Positions 28,301 through 37,093 of a stretch of DNA of 64,000 nucleotides are shown piece after piece. The position numbers were made by a program, and so were the translations under genes. Numbering within the stretch: position 1 is the stretch's first letter; each line of letters begins with the position of its first letter. Below the pieces are notes generated by a model, which did not search any database, was not told the origin of the DNA, and was given only the letters and a program-made list of their open reading frames with translations. Source of the stretch: Allonocardiopsis opalescens (GTDB taxonomy: Bacteria; Actinomycetota; Actinomycetes; Streptosporangiales; Streptosporangiaceae); NCBI RefSeq assembly GCF_003002095.1, contig NZ_PVZC01000001.1:62001-126000 (forward strand), given 5' to 3'.

Positions 28301-29226
28301 ACGGCAACTGGCAGGCCAGCCTGGACGGGCGCCCGCTGGAGCCCTTCGAGACCGACGACGTCATGCAGGCCTTCCGGCTGCCGCCCGAGGGCGGCACCCT
28401 CCAGGTCACCCGCAACAACCTCGGCCGCACCGCCACCGTCGGCGTCCAGGGCGCGCTGCTCGCGCTGGTGGTCGTGCTCGCGCTGCCCGGCGCGAAGACC
28501 GACGAGGACGAGGAAGAGGAGGAGGCCGCCGACGACTGGCTGGACCGGCCGCTGGAGTTCGGCCCCTCCGGCCCCTACCGGGGCCGCCGGGCCCGCCGCG
28601 ACGGCGCCCAGCCCCGCCCGGCCACCGCCCGGCCCGCTCCCGAGGCCGAGCCGGCCGATCCGGTGCCCGCCCGCACCGGCGCGCAGCCCGCCGTCGCCGG
28701 CACCCCGGACCCGCCGCGCCGGCCCGCCGCCCCGGCCCGGCCGCCCGAGCCGGAGCCCGCGCCCGAACCCGAGCAGCCGCCCGCCGCGCCGGCGCGCGGC
28801 TGGTGGGCCAAGGACCCCTCGCCCGTCGACCCCGCCCGGCCGCCCGAGCCCGCCGCCGGCGGCAGCGGCCGCTCCGAGCGCCGCAGGACCGACCGCCGCG
28901 AGACCCCGCCGCCCGGCCCCGAGCGGCCGCCCGCCCGGCCCGCGCCCGAGCCGTACCCGCCCCCGGCGGCCGCGCCCGAGCCCGCGGACCCCTACGCCGA
29001 TCTCTACGCCCCGCGCCCGAGCGGCCCGACCGAGGCGCCGGACGGCGCCGAGGAGGCCGCGCCCCGCCGCGGCCGCCGCGCCCGCGCCGACGGCGGGCCC
29101 GAGACCACCGGGGCCGGCGAGCCCCGCGGCGGCCGGCGCGCCAAGGGCCGCAGGCGCAAGACCAACACCGGGTTCTTCGGCCGCAAGACGCGCGACGACG
29201 ACCCCCGCCGAGGGCGTGGTGACTGA
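25303..29226 (+). CDS. Large GT2 glycosyltransferase with membrane domain and disordered tail
   Basis: 1307 residues. The N-terminal GT2 domain (1-280) shows VTAVVVAHDGARWLPETLAA, VDTGSADSG, a DDS-type acidic motif (WLVHDDSAPH) and FRDDIDFCWRAGAAGH, as in rhamnosyl/galactofuranosyl-type transferases. About a dozen TM helices (roughly 390-770) follow, then an extracytoplasmic region and one more TM helix. The last 240 residues are Pro/Arg/Ala-rich, ending in a Lys/Arg-rich cluster. TTG start. The next gene begins right after the stop. The same gene occurs between whiB and the metallopeptidase-like gene in other actinobacteria; the role is probably envelope glycan synthesis. Confidence 0.85.
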   Translation: MAQNPARHIVTAVVVAHDGARWLPETLAAVRGQTRPAQRIVAVDTGSADSGPRLLEEQLGPRAVGTLPRDTGYGAAVAQALARPAAAAQVRIPAEVHPDEVVEWVWLVHDDSAPHPDALRMLLAAADADPRAAVLGPKLRDWHDRRLLVEVGVTIDGAGRRWTGLETREFDQGQHDGNRQVLAVGSACMLVRRDVWDELDGFDPKLRLFRDDIDFCWRAGAAGHKVLVVTDAVAYHAEASARRRRQIGAVSEHPRRVDRRNAMFVLFANLPFGAMVASFFRNVAASLLRTLLYIIGKQPASALDEFMAVTSVCLSPFALLRARRRRARNRRRTYSAIRPFLARGVAWARAVETAAGILTPGSGSDNAGRHQAAGDPDAEDDDPLQDEGSLLRRTFTHPGVLLILGLALIALIAERSLLGGGRLGGGALVPVWGGASDLWEIYLSGAHDVGAGSDTAAPPYVAVLAMLSTLFLGKPWLAVTVLLLGCVPLAGLTAYLLARRVVTYRPAQLWMAASYALLPVVTGAISQGRIGTAVVHALFPVLGLLATGMITAPRRQSRRAAWGLGLGLAVAMAFVPLVWPIALLCGALIALAFGGAQRELYRSLAIALITPLVLLMPWTLRLFTSPSLWLLEAGLHRPELSEVGLSSESLLLLAPGGPGMPPVWVTAGFLLAALLALLLRRRRVLVAAGWALTLFGVLVAVLVSRVVLEPPTGGQPAAAWPGVALAFAATALLLAAATAAQSIGDLFKAGGLRRVLAGVIALLALSTPAAAAGLWVWDGVQGPLRGDSPQALPPFVQALSADGTEPRTLVLAPVEDGSLDYTVLRGRDPRFGEEQVPVEEAVRTQLNEIVAGLASGRGADDSARLARFGIRFVVVPARDDVAAVPGVLADEDAPRRPGAADGPQVDPRLVDVLDGDPGLVRANLTQYYGLWRVREATGLLRVVPPFRAGGEQAPEGGGQPAEAAPAEEILVLDASAVDGGTELPPGPEGRVLELAEPAADGNWQASLDGRPLEPFETDDVMQAFRLPPEGGTLQVTRNNLGRTATVGVQGALLALVVVLALPGAKTDEDEEEEEAADDWLDRPLEFGPSGPYRGRRARRDGAQPRPATARPAPEAEPADPVPARTGAQPAVAGTPDPPRRPAAPARPPEPEPAPEPEQPPAAPARGWWAKDPSPVDPARPPEPAAGGSGRSERRRTDRRETPPPGPERPPARPAPEPYPPPAAAPEPADPYADLYAPRPSGPTEAPDGAEEAAPRRGRRARADGGPETTGAGEPRGGRRAKGRRRKTNTGFFGRKTRDDDPRRGRGD

Positions 29227-30630
29227 GTGAGAACTCTGATCGAGAACAGGTTCGCGCTGGTCCTGCTGGTCGTGGTGGCCATGGCCGCCCTGTTCGGCGT
29301 GGCCGAGGCCACCCGGCCCGCCGAGTCGGCGCCGGCCGAGCAGCCCGCCACCGTCGAGGCCGCCGTGGAGTCCGCGCTCCGGGTCTGCCCGGTGCCCGAG
29401 GACGGCGACACCCGCGTGGCCGCCTTCACCCCGCCCGCCGAGACGGGCGACGCCCCCAGCCTGTTCGCCGCCACCGCCCTGGACGGCACCGAGTCCGAGA
29501 TCGGCACCATCGGCGGCCCCGGCCAGGGCTTCGACGCCGCCGCCGACACCGAGGAACTGGTGATGCGCGCCGAGGGCCCGGTGGCGGCCGGCCTGACCGC
29601 GGTGCAGACCACCACCGCCTCCGGCGACCTGCTCTCCGCCCCCTGCGCGCCGCCCGGCCTCGGCTTCTGGTACCTGGCGCCGGGCGCCGGCGAGGTCGAC
29701 GACCTCGACCTGCACCTGGTCAACGTCGACGACACCCCCACCCGGGTGCACATCGACGTCTACGCCGCCGAAGGCGCCCTCCAGACCCTGGAGGGCGACA
29801 CCGTCGAGATCGAGCCGCACGGCCGCACGGTGCAGTCGCTCAACGAGATCAGCGAGAGCGCCCCCGTCGTCGCGGTGCACGTGCGCACCACCACCGGCCG
29901 GGTCGCCTCCGGCCTGCTCGCCGCCGACGGCTCCGGCTCAGACTGGGTGCCGGCCAGTGGCGAACTCGCCACCGACGTGGTGATCCCCGGACTGCCCGAC
30001 GGCTCGGGCGAGCGGCTGCTGGCCGTCGCCTCGCCGGGCGACTCCGCCACCGTGCGGATCAGCGCGATCGCCGAGGACGGCACCTTCGTGCCCGAGGACC
30101 AGGAGGAGCTGGAGGTGCCGGCCGGGGCGCTGGCCACCGCCAACCTGTCGGGCGTGCTCACCGACCGCGCCGCCGCGATCCGGCTCAGCTCCGACACCCC
30201 CATCGCCGCCGGAGTGCTCGCCACCGGCGGCGGCGACCGCGCCTTCACCGCCCCCGTCCCGCCGGTGACCGGGACGGCGGTGGTGCCCGGCAACCGCTCA
30301 GGCGATGGCTTCGAGCAGGAGCTGCTACTGGCCGCGCCCGAGGGCGCCGCGCAGGTGGAGGTCGTGCCGACCGGCCCCGACGGCGCGGCGGGAGAGCCGC
30401 AGCGGGTGGAGGTGCCGGCCGGCGGCCTGCTGCCGGTGGAGCCGGCCGCCCCGACGGGCGCCGAGAGCGGCTTCGCCGCCCTGGTGCGGGTGCTGGAGGG
30501 CTCCAGCCCGATCTACGTGGCGCGGGTGCAGCGCAACGACGGCGGGATGACGATCCTGCCGGTGCCCCCGGCCCCGGTCACCGTGACGCTCCCGCACACC
30601 TCCGACACCCTCACCACCGTGGTGGAGTAG
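29227..30630 (+). CDS. DUF5719 family exported protein
   Basis: 467 residues with an N-terminal signal anchor (FALVLLVVVAMAALFGVAEA) and an otherwise extracytoplasmic beta-rich body. Its repeats read like immunoglobulin-type sandwiches (VDDLDLHLVNVDDTPTRVHIDVYA; VEIEPHGRTVQSLNEI). The architecture fits DUF5719, whose genes usually follow the large GT2 gene as here. GTG start directly after the upstream TGA, so the two are co-translated and the products probably work at the membrane together. No catalytic motif is visible. Confidence 0.8.
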   Translation: MRTLIENRFALVLLVVVAMAALFGVAEATRPAESAPAEQPATVEAAVESALRVCPVPEDGDTRVAAFTPPAETGDAPSLFAATALDGTESEIGTIGGPGQGFDAAADTEELVMRAEGPVAAGLTAVQTTTASGDLLSAPCAPPGLGFWYLAPGAGEVDDLDLHLVNVDDTPTRVHIDVYAAEGALQTLEGDTVEIEPHGRTVQSLNEISESAPVVAVHVRTTTGRVASGLLAADGSGSDWVPASGELATDVVIPGLPDGSGERLLAVASPGDSATVRISAIAEDGTFVPEDQEELEVPAGALATANLSGVLTDRAAAIRLSSDTPIAAGVLATGGGDRAFTAPVPPVTGTAVVPGNRSGDGFEQELLLAAPEGAAQVEVVPTGPDGAAGEPQRVEVPAGGLLPVEPAAPTGAESGFAALVRVLEGSSPIYVARVQRNDGGMTILPVPPAPVTVTLPHTSDTLTTVVE

Positions 30631-30661
30631 CGCCGAGCGGCGGCGAGGCCGGAGGCAGAGC

Positions 30662-31099
30662 TCAGTAGTTGGGGTCGACCGCCTCGGGCTCCAGGCCGAG
30701 CAGGTTCGCGACCTCCTGCACGACCATGTCGTGCACCAGGGCGCCCAGCTCCTCGGGGTCGCCGGCGCGGCCCTCCAGCGGACGCCGGTACACGACGATG
30801 CGGGCGGAGCGGCCGGGGCGGGCGGGGTCCAGGCGCGAGAGCGGCAGCGGGTCGCCCGGGACGGTCCAGGAGTCGATCCTGGGCACCTCCTCGACGGCGA
30901 ACTCCACCCCCGCCAGCTCACGGGACCAGCGGCGCTCCAAGCGGTCGACCGCCTCCAGCACCAGGTCGTCGAAGATTTGCGCGCGGGTACGCGCCAGCGG
31001 GACGTCGGCGGGCACCAGCGGCCCGCGCATCCCCCGGCCGTGGCGGTCGCGGCGGCGCGGGCGCCGGGCCTGGAGTTTCTTCGGGTGCAATGGACGCAC
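30662..31099 (-). CDS. Zincin-like 'metallopeptidase family' protein (Rv3259 type)
   Basis: 145 residues. Conserved parts are the basic RRDRHGRGMRGPLVP near the N terminus, VEEVPRIDSW, and a C-terminal helix LVHDMVVQEVANLLGLEPE. In true zincins of this family the helix carries HExxH. Here Glu is replaced by Asp and the second His is absent, as also in the mycobacterial relative, so zinc-peptidase activity is doubtful. GTG start is the first that includes the conserved basic segment. It is divergent from the DUF3499 gene, a neighbour it keeps in Mycobacterium and Streptomyces. Confidence 0.8.
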   Translation of the reverse strand: MRPLHPKKLQARRPRRRDRHGRGMRGPLVPADVPLARTRAQIFDDLVLEAVDRLERRWSRELAGVEFAVEEVPRIDSWTVPGDPLPLSRLDPARPGRSARIVVYRRPLEGRAGDPEELGALVHDMVVQEVANLLGLEPEAVDPNY

Positions 31100-31269
31100 A
31101 CTTCGAGGTTAGGTCATGTCCGCCCGCAACGGCATCCCCGCGCGGAACTTTGGCCCATCGGCTTCACACGGTGAGCACGGGCGTCGGGGGCGCTGGGCCG
31201 GCCCGGCGACGGACCCCGCCGACGTCAAAACGCGCTAGTCGGGTAGTAGCGGACAGAGTCGGAACCGGA

Positions 31270-31275
31270 TACGTT
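31270..31275 (+). promoter_or_regulatory. -10 element of a leaderless DUF3499 transcript
   Basis: TACGTT (TANNNT) ends 7 nt before the GTG start at 31283, and there is no Shine-Dalgarno sequence in between. No clear -35 is seen. Confidence 0.4.
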
Positions 31276-31282
31276 CCTAGGC

Positions 31283-31675
31283 GTGAGCCTCGTCCGACGC
31301 TGCTCGCGTACCGCGTGCAGGCAGCCAGCCGTCTACACGCTCACCTATGTCTACGCCGACTCCACCGCGGTCCTCGGCCCGCTGGCCGCCTACGTCGAAC
31401 CGCACTGCTACGACCTCTGCGCCAACCACGCCGAGCGGCTGACCGCCCCCCGCGGCTGGGAGGTCGTCCGGCTGCCCGCCGAGGCCGGCGAGCCGGCCAA
31501 TGACGACCTCGAAGCGCTGGCCAACGCCGTGCGCGAGGCCGCCCGCCCCCCGCTGGGCCACTCCGGGCCCGGCCACGAACCCGTCGGGCAGGGCGTGGAG
31601 ATCGGCCGCCGCGGGCACCTGCGGGTGCTGCGTTCCGCGCCACCCGCCCGCCGTCCGGACCCCTCGGCGGACTAG
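31283..31675 (+). CDS. DUF3499 family protein
   Basis: 130 residues. The N terminus RRCSRTACRQPAVYTLTYVYADSTAVLGPL and the later PHCYDLCANHAERLTAPRGWEVVRL contain paired cysteines (RCSRTAC; CYDLCANH) that look like a small zinc-ribbon. This is the standard DUF3499 pattern of actinobacteria. Function unknown. It sits directly before manB, an order conserved in Mycobacterium (Rv3258c-Rv3257c). GTG start, apparently leaderless. Confidence 0.85.
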   Translation: MSLVRRCSRTACRQPAVYTLTYVYADSTAVLGPLAAYVEPHCYDLCANHAERLTAPRGWEVVRLPAEAGEPANDDLEALANAVREAARPPLGHSGPGHEPVGQGVEIGRRGHLRVLRSAPPARRPDPSAD

Positions 31676-31740
31676 GCTTCGCACCGGGACGTCCGCACGA
31701 CGAACCGGCCCGGAGCGGGCCCAGGCGGGACGGAGTAACG

Positions 31741-33105
31741 GTGGCCGACCTCGATGGCATCTTCAAGGCGTACGACATCCGCGGGGTGGTCCCCGACCAG
31801 CTCGACGCGGAGGTGGTGCGCGCGGTGGGCGCCGCCTTCGTCCGGGTGACCGGCGCCGCCACGGTGGTGACCGCGCACGACATGCGCCCCTCCTCGCCGG
31901 AGCTGGCCGCCGCCTTCGCCGACGGCGCCACCTCCCAGGGCGCCGACGTGATCGCCGCCGGACTCGGCTCCACCGACCTGCTCTACTTCGCCTCCGGCTC
32001 CCTCGACATGCCCGGCGCGATGTTCACCGCCAGCCACAACCCCGCCCAGTACAACGGCGTGAAGCTCTGCCGCGCCGGGGCCGCCCCGGTGGGCCGCGAC
32101 ACCGGCCTCACCGACATCCGCGAGCTGGTCGAGCGCGGCGTGCCCGCCCACGGCGGCCCCGCCGGCACCGTCACCCGCCGCGAGCTGCTGGCCGAGTACG
32201 CCGCGCACCTGCGCTCCCTCACCGACCTCTCCGGCTCCCGGCCGCTCACCGTCGTCGTGGACGCCGGCAACGGCATGGGCGGCCACACCGTGCCCGCGGT
32301 GCTCGGCGACGCCGTGCTCCCCGCGCTGCCGCTGGAGATCGTGCCGCTGTACTTCGAGCTCGACGGCACCTTCCCCAACCACGAGGCCAACCCGCTCGAA
32401 CCCAAGAACCTGGTCGACCTCCAGGCCAAGGTCCGCGAGGTGGGCGCCGACATCGGCATCGCCTTCGACGGCGACGCCGACCGCTGCTTCGTGGTGGACG
32501 AGAAGGGCGAGCCGGTGCCGCCCTCGGCCGTCACCGCACTGGTCGCCGTCCGCGAGCTGGCCAAGGAGCCGGGCGCGGCCGTCATCCACAACCTGATCAC
32601 CTCCCGCTCGGTGCCCGAGATCGTCGCCGAGCACGGCGGCCGCCCGGTGCGCACCCGGGTCGGCCACTCCTTCATCAAGGCCGAGATGGCCGCCACCGGC
32701 GCCATCTTCGGCGGCGAGCACTCCGCCCACTACTACTTCCGCGACTTCTGGCGGGCCGACACCGGCATGCTCGCCGCCATGCACGTCCTGGCCGCCCTCG
32801 GCGAGCAGGACGGCCCGCTGTCGGAGCTGACCCGCGCCTACACCCGCTACGCCGCCTCCGGCGAGATCAACTCCACCGTCGGCGACCAGGCCGACCGGCT
32901 GGCCGCGGTCGCCGGCGCCTTCGGGAGCCGGCCCGGCGCGAGCCTGGACGAACTGGACGGGCTGACCGTCCAGCTCGACGACGGCAGCTGGTTCAACCTG
33001 CGGGCCTCCAACACCGAGCCGGTGCTGCGGCTGAACGTGGAGGCGCCCGACACCGCCGCCATGGCGGCCCTGCGCGATGAGGTACTGGCGATCGTCCGCG
33101 CTTAG
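31741..33105 (+). CDS. manB: Phosphomannomutase/phosphoglucomutase
   Basis: 454 residues of the alpha-D-phosphohexomutase family. It interconverts mannose-6-phosphate and mannose-1-phosphate, feeding GDP-mannose for mannolipids and glycans. It has the phosphoserine loop [11 protein letters not shown] (Ser98), the metal loop DGDADR (Asp243-Arg248), the sugar loop [10 protein letters not shown] and the C-terminal phosphate loop [17 protein letters not shown] start with GGAG upstream. It forms a row with the Trm112-like and SIS-domain isomerase genes. Confidence 0.95.
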   Translation: MADLDGIFKAYDIRGVVPDQLDAEVVRAVGAAFVRVTGAATVVTAHDMRPSSPELAAAFADGATSQGADVIAAGLGSTDLLYFASGSLDMPGAMFTASHNPAQYNGVKLCRAGAAPVGRDTGLTDIRELVERGVPAHGGPAGTVTRRELLAEYAAHLRSLTDLSGSRPLTVVVDAGNGMGGHTVPAVLGDAVLPALPLEIVPLYFELDGTFPNHEANPLEPKNLVDLQAKVREVGADIGIAFDGDADRCFVVDEKGEPVPPSAVTALVAVRELAKEPGAAVIHNLITSRSVPEIVAEHGGRPVRTRVGHSFIKAEMAATGAIFGGEHSAHYYFRDFWRADTGMLAAMHVLAALGEQDGPLSELTRAYTRYAASGEINSTVGDQADRLAAVAGAFGSRPGASLDELDGLTVQLDDGSWFNLRASNTEPVLRLNVEAPDTAAMAALRDEVLAIVRA

Positions 33106-33155
33106 CGCAATCCCCGGGGGCGCGCGGGGCCCCGTCGCTGGGGCAGGATGGGAGC

Positions 33156-33395
33156 ATGAGCGTGAAGATCGAGAGCTGGCTGCTGGACATCCTGGCCTGC
33201 CCGCAGTGCAAGTCGCCGATCCGGCTGGACGAGCGCGAGCTGGACGGCGCCGCCGACGGCGGCGAACCGGCCACCGCCGCCGAGCTGGTCTGCACCGACC
33301 CCGCCTGCGGCCTCGCCTACCCGATCAGGGACGGCATCCCGGTGCTGCTGGTGGACGAGGCGCGCCGCCCCGGCACCGGAGCCGCCGCGCGATGA
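33156..33395 (+). CDS. Trm112 family zinc-ribbon protein
   Basis: 79 residues. [14 protein letters not shown] (Cys15, Cys18) and a second pair (C46, C51), followed by [15 protein letters not shown], match the Trm112/YcaR family. These small proteins bind and stabilise methyltransferases in other organisms; the actinobacterial partner is not known. The last codons overlap the SIS gene by 4 bp (ATGA), so the proteins are co-translated. Confidence 0.9.
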   Translation: MSVKIESWLLDILACPQCKSPIRLDERELDGAADGGEPATAAELVCTDPACGLAYPIRDGIPVLLVDEARRPGTGAAAR

Positions 33396-34537
33396 CCCAC
33401 CGGCTGGACGAGCTGCGGCTGGACGACCCCGCCCAGCTCCGCCACCTCGACGCCGACGGCATGCTGCGCCGGGCGGCCTCCTCGGCGGCCGAGATCCGCA
33501 TCGCGGTGCGGGCCGCCGAGGAGTCGCGGCTGGACGCCCTCGCCCGCGAGGGGCGGCCCCGCGCCCTGCTGCTCGCCGGGTCCGGCTCGGCGGCGCTGGT
33601 CGGCGGGCTGCTGGCCGCCCTGCTCGGCCCGGGCTGCCCGGTGCCGGTCTCCGTGGTCACCGACGGCCGGCTGCCCGGCTGGGCGGGCGTGGACGACCTC
33701 GTGGTCGCGGTCTCGCGCACCGGGCGCACCAGCGAGACCCTCGCGGTGGCCGCCGAGGCGGTGCGCCGCGGCTCCCGGCTGCTGGCGGTGGCCGCATCCG
33801 ACAGCCCGCTCGCGGCGCTGGCGGAGCGCTCGCGCGGCGCCTTCGTGCCGGCCGACGCCGAGTCCCTCCCGCGCGCCGCGCTGTGGGGCCTCGCGGTACC
33901 CGTGCTGGTCGCCGCCGCGCGCCTGGGCGTCCTCGACTCCCCGCCCGAGGTCTTCGAGGCCGCCGCCGTGCGGCTGGAGGAGGTCGCCACCGCGTGCCGG
34001 CTGATGGCGGAGTCCTTCGTGAACCCCGCCAAGACCCTCGCGCTCGAACTGGCCGACACCCTCCCGGTCGTGTGGGGCACCTCCGCGCTGACCACCGTCG
34101 CCGCCCGGCGCTTCGTCGGCCAGCTGGCCGAGAACGCCAAGTACCCCGCGCTCTGCGGCGAACTGCCCGACGCCGGGCACGCCCAGATCGGCATCTTCGA
34201 CGGCCCGCTCGGCTCGGGCGCGTGGCGCGAGCGCGACCTCTTCGCCGACCCTCCCGCCGACGGCCTGCGCGGTCTGCGCCTGGTGGTGCTGCACGACGTC
34301 GAGGAGCAGCCGCACATCGCCGCGGCCCGCGCCGCCGCCGTCCGGCTGGCCGAGGACCGCGGCCTGCCCGTCACCCAGCTCGCCGCCCAGGAGGGCCACC
34401 CCGTCACCCGGCTGGCCGGGCTGATCGGCACCTTCGACTACGCCAGCGCCTACCTCGCCCTCGCCTACGGCATGGACCCGGCCCCCACCCCCGCCGCCCG
34501 GGAGTTCCGCAGCGAGCGCGAGGACCGGCCCGATTGA
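33392..34537 (+). CDS. SIS-domain phosphosugar isomerase (phosphoglucose/phosphomannose isomerase-like)
   Basis: 381 residues. The N-terminal SIS domain has [19 protein letters not shown] and [16 protein letters not shown] (phosphosugar-binding Ser/Thr loop). The C-terminal half carries the bifunctional phosphoglucose/phosphomannose isomerase part with [11 protein letters not shown] and [22 protein letters not shown]. It would interconvert fructose-6-phosphate with mannose- (and glucose-) 6-phosphate, complementing ManB. ATG start overlaps the Trm112 stop. Confidence 0.9.
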   Translation: MTHRLDELRLDDPAQLRHLDADGMLRRAASSAAEIRIAVRAAEESRLDALAREGRPRALLLAGSGSAALVGGLLAALLGPGCPVPVSVVTDGRLPGWAGVDDLVVAVSRTGRTSETLAVAAEAVRRGSRLLAVAASDSPLAALAERSRGAFVPADAESLPRAALWGLAVPVLVAAARLGVLDSPPEVFEAAAVRLEEVATACRLMAESFVNPAKTLALELADTLPVVWGTSALTTVAARRFVGQLAENAKYPALCGELPDAGHAQIGIFDGPLGSGAWRERDLFADPPADGLRGLRLVVLHDVEEQPHIAAARAAAVRLAEDRGLPVTQLAAQEGHPVTRLAGLIGTFDYASAYLALAYGMDPAPTPAAREFRSEREDRPD

Positions 34538-34802
34538 GGCCGGCTCCCGCCCTCCCGTCCCCACCGCTCCCACCCGCCCCGCGGCCCCGATCCGTCCCGG
34601 TGGCCGTGCCGGGCGCGGTCCCGGGGGACAATGGGGGGAAAGCGCTCCGGCCCGGACAGCGGGGCACAATGCGGTTTCGGTTTTGCCGGCCGGACCGTGT
34701 AGAACCATAGGCAGCTGGCAGGATGCTTCGTGGGTGTATGCGGGGAGTGCCGGGCCCGAGGTGCCGCCGGAGCGGCGCCGGCCGCGGCGTAGGGAGAGTG
34801 TG

Positions 34803-36773
34803 ATGCCTGAACCACTGCGGTCCGCCGACCCCAGGGAGCTGGGCGCGTACCGCCTGGTAAGCCGGCTGGGCCAAGGGGGGCAGGGCGTCGTCTACCTCGG
34901 CGAGGCGCCGGACGGCCGCAAGGTCGCCGTCAAGGTCCTCAACAAGGAGTGGGCCGGCGATCCCAAGCTGCGGGAGCGCTTCACCAAGGAGGTGAACGCG
35001 GCCCGCCGGGTCGCCCACTTCTGCACCGCCGCCGTCCTGGACGCCGAGCTGGAGGCCGAGCCGCCCTACGTCATCAGCGAGTTCGTCGAGGGGCCCTCGC
35101 TGCAGCAGGCCATCGAGGACAGCGGTCCGCGCAGCGGCGAGGCGCTGCACAAGCTCGCCGTCGGCACCGCCACCGCGCTCGCCGCCATCCACGAGGCCGG
35201 CGTCGTGCACCGCGACTTCAAGCCCGCCAACGTGCTGCTGGCCGCCGACCACCTGCGCGTGGTCGACTTCGGCGTCGCCCGGGTCGTCGACAGCGCCGTC
35301 ACCCAGACCGCGTCCATCATGGGCACCCCCGCCTACATGGCGCCCGAGCAGCTGATGGGCGAGCTGGTCACCCCGGCCGTCGACGTCTTCGCCTGGGGCT
35401 GCGTGATCGCCTTCGCCGCCACCGGCAAGCCGCCCTTCGGCTCCGACACGGTGCCCAAGGTGATGAACCGCGTCCTGAAGGAGCCGCCGAACCTCGACGG
35501 CTTCACCGGCCCGCTGCGCACCATCGTCGAAGAGGCGCTGGACAAGGAGAAGCAGCACCGCCCGAGCGCCTCGCTGCTGCTCAGCCGGCTGCTGCTCGGC
35601 CACGGCTCCGAGACCCCGCTCCCCATCGAGCAGGCGCTGAGCCAGGGCCAGCGCACCGCCGTGTGGACCCAGGACGTGCTGTGGCCCGGCGCGGGCCGCA
35701 GCGGCGGCCGCCGCTCGGGCTCCTCCCCGGCCACCCCGGCGTCGGGGCCGCAGCCGGCCTTCCCGCAGCCCGCTCCCGGCACCCCTCAGCCCTACCCCGC
35801 CGGCCACGCCTCGGGCCCCCAGGCCGGCTTCCCGCAGACCCCGCCGGGCGGCGGGCGCGGCTCGGGCGGGCAGCCCGCCTGGTCGGCGCAGCCCTCCGCC
35901 CCGCAGCAGCCCGCGCCGCCGCAGCCGTCCACCCCCGCCCAGGGCTGGCAGCAGCCCACCGGCTACAACCCCGGCCAGGGCTCGGGCCCCCGGCCCGGCC
36001 AGTACCCGCCCGGCGGCTTCCCCCCGGGCCCGCGGCCCGGCGCGCAGCCGCCGGCCTACGGCAGCGGCCCGCAGCCCAACCCCCGCCAGCCCTCCTCCTA
36101 CGGCAGCGGCCCGCAGCCGCAGCAGCCCTACGGCTACCAGGCCCCGACCGCGGGCTACCAGCAGCAGACCCCCGGCGGCGGCTACCAGCCCCCGGCGGCC
36201 GGCGGGTACGGCCCCACCCAGGGCTACCAGCCGCCCGCCCAGGGCTACCAGCAGCCCGGCCCGGGCGGCGGCGCGAGCGCCTTCCCGCCGCCGCGCCCCG
36301 CCGCCGAGTTCCCGTCCGGGCGCAAGAGCCGCACCGGCCTGTACGTCGGCATCGGCATCGGCGCGGCGGTGCTGGTCGTGGTCGCCATCGTGGCGGTGCT
36401 CATGCTCCGGCCGAGCACGGACTTCGGCCCCGAGTACGTCGGCGGCTGGTCCGGCTACGACCCCACCAACACCTACGCGGTGAGCGTCGAGGTGGACGAG
36501 GGCGACACCGCCCAGCTCAGCCTGGCCGCCCTCTCGGGCGACGACCAGCCGGACTGCACCTACGCCCTGACCACCTACGACGTCGGCGACCCCGAGGACC
36601 CCCAGACGGCGGGCCACTGGATGAACGCGGTGCAGGGCACCTCCTCGGGCGAGGTCGAGTGCCCCGCCTACTCCTACGTGGTGCTGGAGAACCGCGACGG
36701 CGTGCTGCTGGTCAACGCGGGCCCGTCCAACCAGAACGTCCCGGCGCTGGCCAGCCTGTACCCGGACGACTGA
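34803..36773 (+). CDS. Transmembrane Ser/Thr protein kinase with C-terminal extracellular sensor domain
   Basis: 656 residues. The cytoplasmic Hanks-type kinase domain (about 15-270) has the glycine loop LGQGGQGVVYLG (22-33), VAVK (Lys44), HRDFKPANVLL (Asp138), DFG (155-157) and APE (180-182), so it looks active. A Pro/Gln/Gly/Tyr-rich linker (about 290-510) leads to one TM helix (about 514-537, VGIGIGAAVLVVVAIVAVLML). The last 117 residues form an extracellular domain starting YVGGWSGYD with two cysteines (DCTYAL; VECPAY) and the strand YVVLENRDGVLLVNAG. The same domain recurs in neighbouring small proteins. ATG start with GGGAGAG upstream. Confidence 0.93.
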   Translation: MPEPLRSADPRELGAYRLVSRLGQGGQGVVYLGEAPDGRKVAVKVLNKEWAGDPKLRERFTKEVNAARRVAHFCTAAVLDAELEAEPPYVISEFVEGPSLQQAIEDSGPRSGEALHKLAVGTATALAAIHEAGVVHRDFKPANVLLAADHLRVVDFGVARVVDSAVTQTASIMGTPAYMAPEQLMGELVTPAVDVFAWGCVIAFAATGKPPFGSDTVPKVMNRVLKEPPNLDGFTGPLRTIVEEALDKEKQHRPSASLLLSRLLLGHGSETPLPIEQALSQGQRTAVWTQDVLWPGAGRSGGRRSGSSPATPASGPQPAFPQPAPGTPQPYPAGHASGPQAGFPQTPPGGGRGSGGQPAWSAQPSAPQQPAPPQPSTPAQGWQQPTGYNPGQGSGPRPGQYPPGGFPPGPRPGAQPPAYGSGPQPNPRQPSSYGSGPQPQQPYGYQAPTAGYQQQTPGGGYQPPAAGGYGPTQGYQPPAQGYQQPGPGGGASAFPPPRPAAEFPSGRKSRTGLYVGIGIGAAVLVVVAIVAVLMLRPSTDFGPEYVGGWSGYDPTNTYAVSVEVDEGDTAQLSLAALSGDDQPDCTYALTTYDVGDPEDPQTAGHWMNAVQGTSSGEVECPAYSYVVLENRDGVLLVNAGPSNQNVPALASLYPDD

Positions 36774-37093
36774 GGCCGCGGAGGCGGCCGGACGCCCCTT
36801 GTGTCCGACCGCACTGATCAGGTACTAGGGTGGGGCGGAGTTTCCGGTCGCCCGGTATTACCGGTTTCCGGATCGTCGCTTCGCATTCAAGTGCATATGT
36901 CCGTGCAGAGAGCGGTCCGCGCCGTCTCGGCCGCGCATCGGTGATCGCTCATTCCCCTCATCGGGAACCCCGCCACGGTCCTTGGCATCTCACCCCCTGT
37001 GCCCCCATCGGTTCCGACGGTGCGTGTCGGCGGCCGGCCGTCTCGCGCTCCGACACGGGGGACGAGTTCTCGGCCGTCCACGAGGAGGCATCC
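36774..37093. other. Intergenic region, leader of the first small membrane protein
   Basis: 320 bp without a gene. Its last 26 nt (37071-37096, including the GAGGAGG ribosome-binding site and GTG) are nearly identical (23/26) to the leader at 38834-38859, a sign that leader and gene were duplicated together. No clear promoter is identified. Confidence 0.5.

Noticed and set aside
24769-29880. 1703-codon minus-strand open frame across the large GT2 gene
   Set aside because: Mirror frame of the GT2 and DUF5719 genes; composition is low complexity with no motif, while the plus-strand genes have clear families.
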